Assembly: GCA_025353725.1 (NCBI GenBank)
Contig: JANXOF010000061.1
Span: 159,915-223,914 of the forward strand
Length of the DNA: 64,000 bases
Reading direction: 5' to 3'
From: Polyangiaceae bacterium
Lineage (GTDB): Bacteria; Myxococcota_A; Polyangia; Polyangiales; Polyangiaceae
The translations under genes were made by a program, and so were the position numbers. The notes beneath the pieces are model-generated. The model saw nothing but the letters and a program-made list of their open reading frames with translations. It was not told the DNA's origin and searched no databases. This document shows, in pieces, positions 19,159-27,859 of this stretch (the stretch's first letter is position 1; each line of letters starts with the position of its first letter).

Positions 19159-19227
19159 TTGGCCGATAACATCCAAAGAACTGTGCGCAGAATCGAACAG
19201 GTCGGCGCGGCTAACCTTCAACCCTAA
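19159..19227 (+). pseudogene. 3' tail of a lost paralogue of the gene at 22481-23245
   Basis: Read in frame, this 69-bp stretch encodes LADNIQRTVRRIEQVGAANLQP and a stop. The C-terminus of the intact protein at 22481-23245 is ADKTQRTARRLAEIAAANLQP: the same length, the same AANLQP ending, and about two thirds of residues identical. Nothing of the family is present upstream, where dapB lies in another frame. The simplest reading is that most of a tandem paralogue has been deleted or overwritten, leaving its last codons and its 3' flank. Confidence 0.7.
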
Positions 19228-19334
19228 TCGATGAAGTACCGTGCACGCCGCCGATCCCTGCGCAGCTACCAGTCTGGAAGCAGAGGCGGTCTGGAAAGCA
19301 AGAAAACGCGCTGGCCGTACGTTTTCAGGCCTAT
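19159..19334 (+). repeat. Diverged direct repeat, copy A (176 bp)
   Basis: Colinear without gaps at visible resolution with 23176-23351. Shared blocks include the coding tail ending in CAACCCTAA, then AGTC-GGAAGCAG-G-GGTCTGGA, and CGC-CTGGCCG-ACG-TTTC-GGCCTAT, where dashes are mismatches. The conserved part extends about 105 bp beyond the stop codon, so a gene 3' end plus its downstream region was duplicated. Confidence 0.75.
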
Positions 19335-19353
19335 CCCCATCTCCGATAGGCCT
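19302..19353. repeat. Two adjacent stem-loops with 11-nt loops
   Basis: Stem 1: GAAAACG (19302-19308) with CGTTTTC (19320-19326). Stem 2: AGGCCTAT (19327-19334) with ATAGGCCT (19346-19353). Both loops are exactly 11 nt and the stems abut. A direct repeat GTCTGGAA(A)GCA occurs twice just upstream (19272-19300). In repeat copy B only a weakened stem 1 remains and the second arm of stem 2 is missing. No T-run follows, so these may be operator or RNA structures rather than an intrinsic terminator. Confidence 0.5.
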
Positions 19354-19447
19354 CAATCCTCAATCCTCGACCGTCCGTCGAGCCTTGCGCCTCACGGGAA
19401 GTGTTCATGATACATTGAGTTACGTGTCACCAAAAAGAGAAAACTCG

Positions 19448-20353
19448 ATGGCCTTTACGTTCGCTAGCTTAACGGTTGCGAACGTCATGGCGCGCGGGTT
19501 GTCTTTGGGTGCGACCGTCGCGTTAGCGGTGCTCCTCGTGCCGGCTTGCGCGACGCCGACCGCACTCACGCTCTCGGTCTACAGCGAGCTGGAGTGCGAT
19601 AAGGGGTCGGTTATCGCCGTGGTCGGCGGCAGTGCTCTGGACACCCTGCCTTCAAAAGCGCCGTCGTCGGTCTCGACAACATGCGACGCGACGGGCCGTC
19701 GTGGAAGCGTGGTTGTCCTCCCTACGGCCTCCAAGGACGAATGGCTTGGACTCGCCGTGATGCAACGCGCCGACGGACAGCCCGCAGACGGGTGCCTCGA
19801 CGCACGCCAATCCGCCCGATGCATCGTAGCCAAGCGCCAGTTTCGCTTCACGAAGCACAACACGACCGACATGCGCGTCGACCTTCGCCTGTCGTGCCTC
19901 GGCATCTCCTGCAAACCTGACGAAACATGTTTCAGAGGCGCATGCGTTGAGGCGCTGACCGCATGCGTCGGAGCGTGTGACGAAACGTCGTTGGGAAGCG
20001 CCTTCTCGGGCCCGGAGGCTCCAATCTCGAGTACTCCCGACGCCAGCGCTTCGGCTGGGTCACCGGCAGGGACAGGCGATAATAAGTCCGGGGGAGTGAG
20101 TGACTCTGGCGTCGTCGAGCCATCGTTCGACTTCGTATGTCCCCAGGGCGGGTGCACGCAGACGTGCATCGCCGGGCCAATCTGTCGCGCCTCTTGCGGC
20201 GGAGGCGGATGCACGCAGACGTGCACAACCGGGATTTCCTGTGACTTTAGCTGCGACGGCGGGTCTTGCACTCAAGTCTGCCCACGCAAGGCTGCGTGCA
20301 CGCTAACTTGTGGTCCCCGTCGCATACCCGGGGGCAGCTGCTTTCAGGGCTAA
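19448..20353 (+). CDS. Lipoprotein with C-terminal Cys-Gln-Thr repeats
   Basis: About 301 residues from the ATG at 19448, preceded by an AAGAG Shine-Dalgarno-like stretch. The signal peptide ends in VLLVPAC. The central region is strand-rich, with CLGISCKPDETCFRGACVEA, a motif common in Myxococcota surface lipoproteins. A Ser/Ala/Gly-rich linker leads to three or four degenerate copies of a module such as GGCTQTCIAGPICRASC, then GGCTQTCTTGISCDFSC and GGSCTQVCPRKAACTLTC. The repeats are probably disulfide-rich and exposed. Function unknown. It lies between the two copies of the 176-bp repeat. Confidence 0.8.
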   Translation: MAFTFASLTVANVMARGLSLGATVALAVLLVPACATPTALTLSVYSELECDKGSVIAVVGGSALDTLPSKAPSSVSTTCDATGRRGSVVVLPTASKDEWLGLAVMQRADGQPADGCLDARQSARCIVAKRQFRFTKHNTTDMRVDLRLSCLGISCKPDETCFRGACVEALTACVGACDETSLGSAFSGPEAPISSTPDASASAGSPAGTGDNKSGGVSDSGVVEPSFDFVCPQGGCTQTCIAGPICRASCGGGGCTQTCTTGISCDFSCDGGSCTQVCPRKAACTLTCGPRRIPGGSCFQG

Positions 20354-21448
20354 GGCTCCGCAACATGTACAGGTCACTTGCACTTAACGGACACGAATGA
20401 TCACGTGCGGCTCATCTAGGCGAGGACCTTGTTCGTGATTTCTGCGAGACGAAGCGCACAACCGGCGACGTACGAAATGTACCGACGTCGTCTGGCGCAA
20501 CTGCGGATTCCGCTAACACTTGGTTCGAATCATGGCGTCCGCTTCACTTCGCCGGCGTCGCGCGTACTCGTATTGATTTTCTTGAAGTCGCGCGTCGTTC
20601 ACGCGGTGCGTCAAGCGCAAGACTCCGTTCATTAGTGAACGACCGCTGCACAGATATAAAGAAGGTGAGTCTCGTGGCACGCGCGCCGGCATCCACCTCA
20701 CCAGGACGAGATTCATGGGCACCTGCTGGGCGAAGGTGCAGGACACCATCCTGGATGGCCGACCCTAAGGACCGTGATTCACACGCAAAGGGACCCCCAG
20801 CCGACTTCCGCCTCACGGTCGTGATTCCTGATTCGACTATCCCCGATTCCTTCGCGCGAATCGATTGCATCGAAGATCGCCTGCGCAGCGGCTAAACCTT
20901 GCTGCGCAAATCGATCTCCTCCGACAAAACCGCCGACGATATCCGATACCGTGCCTCCTGGATTCTGATCGATACGCGCGCGACCGTCGACCGGACTCCT
21001 AACGGGACATTGACAAAACATCGCCGTCGCTGTCGTACGCGCCAAGCCCGCCCGGAATGCGAACGAAGTAACCATCCGCATAAAAATTTAGGTCGATGGT
21101 TTGACGGAGTTTCTCCGCGACACTTGACCTGAGTAGTAATTCCACACCTAGCACGGCAGCCATCTGAAAACCACGGCATTGAGCGTTGATGTTACTGTAT
21201 CAAGCGGGTCTTCGAGCGACGCATCGGTGACCTAGGCGTTTACGCTACATGCTGCCAACACAAACCCGAGAGGCAGAGCGATTTGTAATCTACGCGCCTC
21301 GGTGCATTACTCAGTGCAAAATTGGTTTATCGACATGTTGTCTGAGTTCTGCCGCCTTCGTGCGGCAGAAGCCAACGCGAGTCTCGGTGTTGAGTCGTGT
21401 ATAGTTTTGTTGATTTTGTATCGAGTCAATCTTAACCGAATTCTTCGA
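20354..21448. other. Gene-poor stretch with possible decayed coding sequence
   Basis: No intact gene is supportable. On the minus strand from about 21167 a frame reads AAVLGVELLLRSSVAEKLRQ and continues protein-like to a stop near 21003. Protein-like sequence then resumes in a different minus frame (about 20990-20860, with PGGTVSDIVGGFVGGDRFAQ). This looks like a gene broken by stops and frameshifts, but I do not recognise the family. The rest shows no codon structure I can trust. Confidence 0.35.
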
Positions 21449-22266
<818 letters not shown>

Positions 22267-22480
22267 TGATGTGTGGCGAGCGCACACCGATGACCGTGGC
22301 GAAATCCGCGCGAAGTCGGCGTTGACGTAGCCGCGACCGAGGGCTCGACCGATTGACGTTCTGTCATGAAGGGCGGCCAGCGTTCGCCAACGCGTCGCGA
22401 ATTCGCTCCGCGCCGAAGGTAGCGCCGTCGACAACTGCGTCGTTTACCGTGGACGCGCTTGCGGCACGCGATTTGCCATC

Positions 22481-23245
22481 ATGAAAGTCATGCCGCTCTT
22501 TCTAAAACCTATTCTATTTGCTCTCCTCATCACTTGGGCCGCTGCGTTCGTGGAGAATCGCTTCTCGGAAGCACGTGGGCGCGCACGTCGCGATTGCCGC
22601 TCATTTCGTACGCTGCCCGAGAACCACGAGGCTCTCGCATGCGCCGACGATGAGTTTGCAGACTACAGAGCGTCGCTACGAGGAACGAGTACATCGCTCC
22701 CAAAAGCCGCGCAAGCCGCGTTCGATCGCGGAGACGAGGCCGCAGCCTTAGCTGCACTGAACACGGCTATCGCGTTTGCGGATCGGTCGGTTGGACAGCG
22801 GACATTTTTTGCGACTTCTTTCGCCGCGAACCTAGCAAAGGCTACACTCGATGTTGCGGAGAAGAATCACGTCGCGATTGAAGCGGAGTCGTATCGAGGC
22901 CTTCTTCGGAAGCTCGCTGGCGTGTCGTCGCGGATCGACGCACACCCCTTTGAGACGATGCGAATTCATGACACTTATAGGATGCTCCGACTCCCGCACC
23001 AGAACGCATTGTTCGCAAACCTAATAGGTGAGGCCTACGTCCTTCGTGGCGCGGCAAAGCTCAATCGCCAATACCGAGCGATGGATGACGCTATCGCGCG
23101 AGGTGATGTGTCGCAGTGCCAGACAGAAGCAGGTGACCGGGTACTCGGGATGGGGGCTCCCGCATACTTTTGCGAAGTGGCCGATAAGACTCAAAGAACC
23201 GCGCGACGATTAGCGGAGATCGCCGCCGCTAACCTCCAACCCTAA
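22481..23245 (+). CDS. Hypothetical membrane-anchored helical protein
   Basis: 254 residues, family not recognised. A single N-terminal hydrophobic segment (FLKPILFALLITWAAAFVEN) would anchor it or act as an uncleaved signal; the rest is helical, Ala/Arg-rich and periplasm-facing if exported. Four Cys are present (CRSF, CADDE, CQTEAG, FCEV). No catalytic motif is visible. I kept the ATG at 22481, although no strong ribosome-binding site precedes it. Its 3' end and downstream flank are the B copy of the repeat at 19159-19334, and the last 21 residues have a relative in the remnant behind dapB, so this gene belonged to a small local family. Confidence 0.65.
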   Translation: MKVMPLFLKPILFALLITWAAAFVENRFSEARGRARRDCRSFRTLPENHEALACADDEFADYRASLRGTSTSLPKAAQAAFDRGDEAAALAALNTAIAFADRSVGQRTFFATSFAANLAKATLDVAEKNHVAIEAESYRGLLRKLAGVSSRIDAHPFETMRIHDTYRMLRLPHQNALFANLIGEAYVLRGAAKLNRQYRAMDDAIARGDVSQCQTEAGDRVLGMGAPAYFCEVADKTQRTARRLAEIAAANLQP

Positions 23246-23351
23246 ACGACGGAGAGCCCGTTCAATCCGTCGAGTAACGCGAAGATACAGTCGGGAAGCA
23301 GTGCGGTCTGGAGGTTACGAAATCGCACTGGCCGGACGCTTTCTGGCCTAT
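23176..23351 (+). repeat. Diverged direct repeat, copy B (176 bp)
   Basis: Counterpart of 19159-19334, in the same orientation and 4.0 kb away. The first 70 bp are the 3' end of the intact hypothetical gene; the remainder is non-coding and leads to the M1 peptidase gene 50 bp later. Stem 1 is reduced to GAAATCG/CGCTTTC. Confidence 0.75.
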
Positions 23352-23401
23352 GGGCAGAGGTCGTTTTTTGCTGAGCGCGCCCAATTCATTAGGCGCCCTC
23401 A

Positions 23402-25471
23402 ATGAAACCACTTCGAAGCTTGAAGATGAAAATAAGAGTGCAAGTCGTTCGCAACCACACCTTCCTAAAAGCCATCACTTTCGTAGTGTTCGCGAGCTCA
23501 GCTTGGGCGTGCCAGCGCCATCCAGCGCGAGTGGCGGTTGTCAGCATTCGACCGCCGCCTAACCCTACCGGACCCGTCGCAAGGGCCGAGCACGCGCCAC
23601 GCGCGGGCGATTGTACGCGAGACAATCCCGTTGACGTGCTCAGCCATTCCATCGACCTCGACGTTCGCTTAGGACCCACCGCTTCGATCACAGGTTCAGG
23701 CGTTCTTGCGGTCCGTGCGCGCCATGACACGTCGTGGCTCGCGTTCGATGCCGTCGACCTTTTCGTTACCTCGGTCGTTGTAGGTGCTGAGTCACTTTAC
23801 TTCGAGTTGCATGACGGTCGCCTTTGTATCGAGCTTTCGTCCGTGCTTGCAGAGGGAGAATCGATCGCCGTGAAGATGGCGTGGAGCGTTTCTGCCTCCA
23901 AACCGATACCAGCGTTTCGAGCCAATCAAGTATGGGCGGACTATTCGACGGCCGCGTGGATGCCAACGCTTCAAGACCCTGCTCAACGCGCGACACTCGC
24001 GCTGCGGATCAACGCGCCGTCGGACCTGCACGTCGCCGCAAGCGGTCGTGTCGTCGGGCGGACAACCTTGCGCGCGGGTCTTACGCTTCACTCGTTTGTG
24101 CTCGATCGCCCGTCACCGCCTTTTCTTTATGCGTTTGCCGCGGGCCGTTTCGAAGAGGCCGAACAGCTCGTCGACGGCGTCGTTCTCCGCGCCTTGGGCC
24201 CACGAAAAAAAGACCTCGAAACCGCACTCTTGACCACCGCGTCGATGCTGCGCTTTCTGAGAACGCACACCGGAGCCGAATTTCCGACTGAGGAGTATAT
24301 TCAAGTCTTTGTCGAGGGTGAAGCGGCGCAGGAAGGTGCGGGTATCTCAGTCATTGGCGAGAAGGCTCTCGACGACCTCGCGAAGAACCCGACCGAAGAC
24401 TGGATATTCGCACACGAGCTCGCGCATCAATGGTTCGCTTGGCTCGTGCCGTGTGCTGACTTTGCAGACTTCTGGCTCAACGAAGGCTTTGCCACGTTCA
24501 TGGTGGCTTTGCTCAAGGAGCATCGCTGGGGACGCGAAGCCTACGATCGTGAGGTCTTGCTGTGGCGTAAGCGCTCCGCGAAGGTGCAAGAGCAAACGAA
24601 GGACGCGCCGCTTTCGCTCTCCTCCCCAGACGCCGCTCCACGCACGTCACGCACGTCACGCACGCCACGCACGTCACGCACGCCACCGCGCGAATCTGAT
24701 CTTCCGCCGCGCGGTGTTACGTACTCTCGAGGTGCGCTTGTCCTTCACAAGCTTCGGGCCGAGCTGGGCGACGCTACGTTTTGGAAGGGCCTTCGTTACT
24801 ACGTGAGCCAAGCCAAAGAATCCGCTTTCCCGATTGGACCGGGAGCGCGGACGGAAGACCTTCGCGCGGCGATGGAATACGTTTCAGTCAAGAACCTTTG
24901 GCCGTTCTTTAAGCGGTGGGTCTACACCTCCGCTCCCGACCTAGGAGAAAGACAGCTCCTGATTCTACCGCTCCTTCCCCATGTTGACCTTTCCGTCGCG
25001 TCATGTGAAACGATGGCCTCGCAGGCTTGCGTGCTCACGTCGTGCTACGCTACCTCCTTGACTCCGTTGACTTTTCGAGCCGTGGAAGCACTTGTTCGCG
25101 CGCCTGCTGTAATGCGGCGTACTGTGGCGGGCGTGTGGCTGTTTGGCTCGTTTGCTCGTGGGGAGGAGACGCCTTCTTCGGATATCGATTTGGCCATTCT
25201 CTGCGACCCCGCACTGGGGGTCGATCGCGCGACGGTGATGGACCAAGTGGGTCTCGCCCTAGGTCGTGATGTCGACGTCATTGATCTCCGGACAGCGCCA
25301 CCCAGTTTGGCGTGGGAGATTCTCACGCGCGGGCGTATCGTTGACGAGCGAGACGAGCTTGAGGTTGAGCGGTTCGTTCGTGCCGCGCGTTTTGAAGCGG
25401 AAGACGACGAGCAGCGCTCGCGCATGGCTTTGCTTGGTCAGATGTCTCGGGTTCGTGAGGTCGGGCGATGA
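23402..25471 (+). CDS. M1-like aminopeptidase reading in frame into an MntA nucleotidyltransferase
   Basis: 689 codons without a stop, but two unrelated parts. Residues 1-510 are a gluzincin M1-like peptidase: exported N-terminus, GAGISVIGE (variant of GAMEN, 311-319), zinc motif HELAHQWF (337-344) and NEGFATF (359-365). It is interrupted by a low-complexity TSR/TPR repeat (413-427). Residues about 552-689 are an MntA antitoxin-type nucleotidyltransferase with GSFARGEETPSSDID (581-595, GSX10DXD). A natural MntA would start near a TTG at 25055 or an ATG at 25010. I infer either a recent deletion fusion or an internal start; a signal peptide in front of an AMPylating enzyme makes a working fusion unlikely. 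The stop overlaps hepT by 4 bp. Confidence 0.8.
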   Translation: MKPLRSLKMKIRVQVVRNHTFLKAITFVVFASSAWACQRHPARVAVVSIRPPPNPTGPVARAEHAPRAGDCTRDNPVDVLSHSIDLDVRLGPTASITGSGVLAVRARHDTSWLAFDAVDLFVTSVVVGAESLYFELHDGRLCIELSSVLAEGESIAVKMAWSVSASKPIPAFRANQVWADYSTAAWMPTLQDPAQRATLALRINAPSDLHVAASGRVVGRTTLRAGLTLHSFVLDRPSPPFLYAFAAGRFEEAEQLVDGVVLRALGPRKKDLETALLTTASMLRFLRTHTGAEFPTEEYIQVFVEGEAAQEGAGISVIGEKALDDLAKNPTEDWIFAHELAHQWFAWLVPCADFADFWLNEGFATFMVALLKEHRWGREAYDREVLLWRKRSAKVQEQTKDAPLSLSSPDAAPRTSRTSRTPRTSRTPPRESDLPPRGVTYSRGALVLHKLRAELGDATFWKGLRYYVSQAKESAFPIGPGARTEDLRAAMEYVSVKNLWPFFKRWVYTSAPDLGERQLLILPLLPHVDLSVASCETMASQACVLTSCYATSLTPLTFRAVEALVRAPAVMRRTVAGVWLFGSFARGEETPSSDIDLAILCDPALGVDRATVMDQVGLALGRDVDVIDLRTAPPSLAWEILTRGRIVDERDELEVERFVRAARFEAEDDEQRSRMALLGQMSRVREVGR
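24640..24684 (+). repeat. Five 9-bp tandem units inside the peptidase gene
   Basis: Five copies of ACGCACGTC or ACGCACGCC encode Thr-Ser-Arg or Thr-Pro-Arg units between the zinc-site helix region and the C-terminal domain. Multiples of 9 bp keep the frame, so copy number could vary among strains without breaking the protein. Confidence 0.95.
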
Positions 25472-25905
25472 CCGTTCGTCCGGCCGTCGTTCTCGCCCGC
25501 CTGACGCACCTCGGGCAAGTCTTGGTGCAGCTCAATCGTCTGCGGGCCCTATCACCGTCGGAGCGCGCCGACGCGCTTATCGAGCTTGCGGCTGAACGAG
25601 CGCTGCACGTCGCCATTGAGGCCGTTCTCGACGTCGGACATCACGTCCTAGCGGGACGGGGCTTTCCGATTCCACCGACCTATCGAGAGGTTGTGCCCGC
25701 CCTCGTCGCGGCGCAGATTCTCGCGCCGGAGCTTGGAGGGCGACTCGAAGGTATGGCTGGCATGCGCAATCTTCTTTTTCACGACTACCTGCGTGTTGAC
25801 AGCAAACAAGTGTGGGCCGTCGTCGATCAGAAGCTCGATGACCTGCAGGATGTCCACGCGGCCCTCGCGGCCCTTCCGGAACTCGGTCGCAGCGCAGGCG
25901 CCTAG
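25468..25905 (+). CDS. hepT: HepT-type HEPN RNase toxin
   Basis: 145 residues. The motif RNLLFHDY fits RX4HXY exactly: Arg and His of the HEPN RNase site and the Tyr that MntA modifies by AMPylation in the characterised Shewanella HepT/MntA system. The start ATG overlaps the MntA stop (ATGA), giving the antitoxin-then-toxin order and coupled translation. Expected to act on cytoplasmic RNA when not AMPylated. This is a second, different HEPN-MNT module from the one at 16.6-17.4 kb. Confidence 0.88.
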   Translation: MTVRPAVVLARLTHLGQVLVQLNRLRALSPSERADALIELAAERALHVAIEAVLDVGHHVLAGRGFPIPPTYREVVPALVAAQILAPELGGRLEGMAGMRNLLFHDYLRVDSKQVWAVVDQKLDDLQDVHAALAALPELGRSAGA

Positions 25906-26045
25906 TTGTTCGATACGCGTAGTTGGACCCTGGGCCGCGTTTTGAAAATGCAATCGCGTCTCATCTCCTGAAAGCTGTCCACTTCTGGCGCCATGCGGGG
26001 GAGAGTCGACAAAGTTGCTGCCGCTATCTAGTGTAACTCAACCCG

Positions 26046-27797
26046 CTACGCAGGCTGCAAATCGAGCGTTAAAAGGGGGAAGGCCGGGTCGATCAGATAG
26101 CCGTCGTCGCGCGTCAGGAGCGCGTCGGCTAGCCCCAAAGCTCGGAGACGGCGAATGGTGGTATATACACGCAACGTTCCGGCGGTGTGTCTCATCTTTT
26201 CGCCTGGCCAGCCGATAGCGACGAGTTCGAGGGTGCTCATGGCGACCCCAGCGCGCTCGTGCATCGCGCGTGCGAGTGCCCAAAGGAGACGCCGAAGCGA
26301 ACCATGGCGCGACAAATCGTGCGACGCTCCTGAGGGGAAGGTGAGTGAGCGGCCCTCGAATCCGACGAGAATGTTCGCACTTTTGACGTCGAACGCGTCG
26401 ATGCGGGTTTCCACCAGCTTCGTCGCCGCGACGTTCGCGAGAGTCGCAGTGGCGCGCGCCTCTGCGAGATGCGCGCGCTCAGTTTGCACGTCCCCCTGCG
26501 CTCGTGCGGCGAGCGCCAATCGCGCCAGAACGAGCGCCTCGCGCCACCGTTGACCGGTCGCGCGTAGCGCCTCGACTTGCCCCCGGAGCCGCGCATCACT
26601 GGCCGGTGTTTCGAGATGTTCGGGCAGGAGATCCATCATCTCTCGAACCGCGTTTTCACGCGGAGTGTCACGCATAACGACATGTGTAGCTCTCGCGACT
26701 TCGAGGTGCTCGCGGGCTGTGGCTGGCTCGCCGCGAAGCAGCGCGACGATTCCAAGCCCAGCGCTCGCGTCCGACTGTCCACGGGGATCACGCACAGCGT
26801 CACAGACGTGTCGCGCCCTCTCGAATGACAGTTCCGCTTCGTCGAGCTTGGCGGACGCAAGGTGCGCCCAACCTGCTCCGCGAAGGGCTTCGGAATGGAG
26901 TTCGTTCTCGACGTTGGCGAGCGCAAGGGCCTCGGCGAAGAGGGACGCGGCGAGCGCGGCGTCGCCTCGTTCCAGGGCTGCACGGCCTGCGACCACCCGC
27001 GCTTTGCGTTGAGGGTCGCACGCGACCGCCGCGTCCGCGATCGCCACCGCGCGAGCGAACGCGTGCGACCGGAAATCGACGGCGCCCGTGAAGAAAATGG
27101 CGTCCGCCGCCGCGAGCCAAAGTGCAAGTCCGAGTCGCTGGAGCGCTGGGTCCGTCGCCACCATGGCGCTCGGTGCGAGAGTGACGGCATAGGCGAGTTC
27201 GGCGAGCGTTGCGTTAGCGCTCACGCCGTAACTTATTCGGCGAAGCTCCTCCGCGCGGCACACCCAAGCCTCGAGCCAGCGGAACGCGTGCGCCGCGGAG
27301 TCGTCCGGATGGGCAAGCCGCGTGACTGCGCGCACGCAATAAGGAACGATAAACGCGACCACGCCCGCGCGCGTTTTGCGCACGAGAAAACCTGCGTCTT
27401 CGAGACTGCACAGGCTTTCGATGGAAGCGGTCGGATCGACCAACGCGAGTACGTCCCAGGTGAAGGGCGCGTCGCAAGCTGCGAGCTTCGCGAGTCGTTC
27501 GCGCTGCGACGCGGAAAGCGTACTTCGCACGCGTTCAACGTCGGCGCGCCACGGCACCCCTGAGCCGACGAGAGTTCCCACCTGCGTCCAGTTCGCGAGC
27601 CGCTCGCGAAGGGGGCGCCACCCTATTGTCGAGGCGATTCGACTCGCCCAGCGAAGAGCTGGCGGTTCACGCTCGACGAGGTGCGCTATTTCCGTCACGA
27701 CCTCGACGTCGGCGTCGATTCCCGAAGCGGCCACGAGCATCGGAACGGCCTCCGCGAGGTCAATCGCTCTATATCCCTCGAGACGCGCGGAGCTCAT
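26046..27797 (-). CDS. TPR regulator with C-terminal winged helix, apparently 5'-truncated
   Basis: 583 residues. It starts in the middle of what looks like a STAND/NB-ARC regulator: an ARC-like helical segment (EIAHLVEREPPALRWASRIA), then winged-helix and TPR-like repeats (ALERGDAALAASLFAEALAL and ALRGAGWAHLASAKLDEAEL), and a C-terminal winged helix (STLELVAIGWPGEK then DALLTRDDGYLIDP). The P-loop NTPase part is absent. The ATG at 27797 has no ribosome-binding site. The same frame continues upstream with RWRVTSQTVMSS, which resembles the sensor strand of such NTPases, up to the stop of the next gene. I infer loss of the 5' half by rearrangement. Confidence 0.6.
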   Translation of the reverse strand: MSSARLEGYRAIDLAEAVPMLVAASGIDADVEVVTEIAHLVEREPPALRWASRIASTIGWRPLRERLANWTQVGTLVGSGVPWRADVERVRSTLSASQRERLAKLAACDAPFTWDVLALVDPTASIESLCSLEDAGFLVRKTRAGVVAFIVPYCVRAVTRLAHPDDSAAHAFRWLEAWVCRAEELRRISYGVSANATLAELAYAVTLAPSAMVATDPALQRLGLALWLAAADAIFFTGAVDFRSHAFARAVAIADAAVACDPQRKARVVAGRAALERGDAALAASLFAEALALANVENELHSEALRGAGWAHLASAKLDEAELSFERARHVCDAVRDPRGQSDASAGLGIVALLRGEPATAREHLEVARATHVVMRDTPRENAVREMMDLLPEHLETPASDARLRGQVEALRATGQRWREALVLARLALAARAQGDVQTERAHLAEARATATLANVAATKLVETRIDAFDVKSANILVGFEGRSLTFPSGASHDLSRHGSLRRLLWALARAMHERAGVAMSTLELVAIGWPGEKMRHTAGTLRVYTTIRRLRALGLADALLTRDDGYLIDPAFPLLTLDLQPA

Positions 27798-27859
27798 GAC
27801 CGTCTGCGATGTTACCCGCCAACGCCCTCTTCGGAGCCGAGAGTTCGGAGCAACGCGCG

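Noticed and set aside
20515..20535. GGTTCGAATC, similar to a tRNA T-loop
   Set aside because: The flanking bases cannot form a T-stem or an acceptor stem, so it is not a tRNA.
24640..24684. Short tandem array considered as a CRISPR-like repeat
   Set aside because: Units are 9 bp, contiguous and coding; no spacers and no cas genes in the window.
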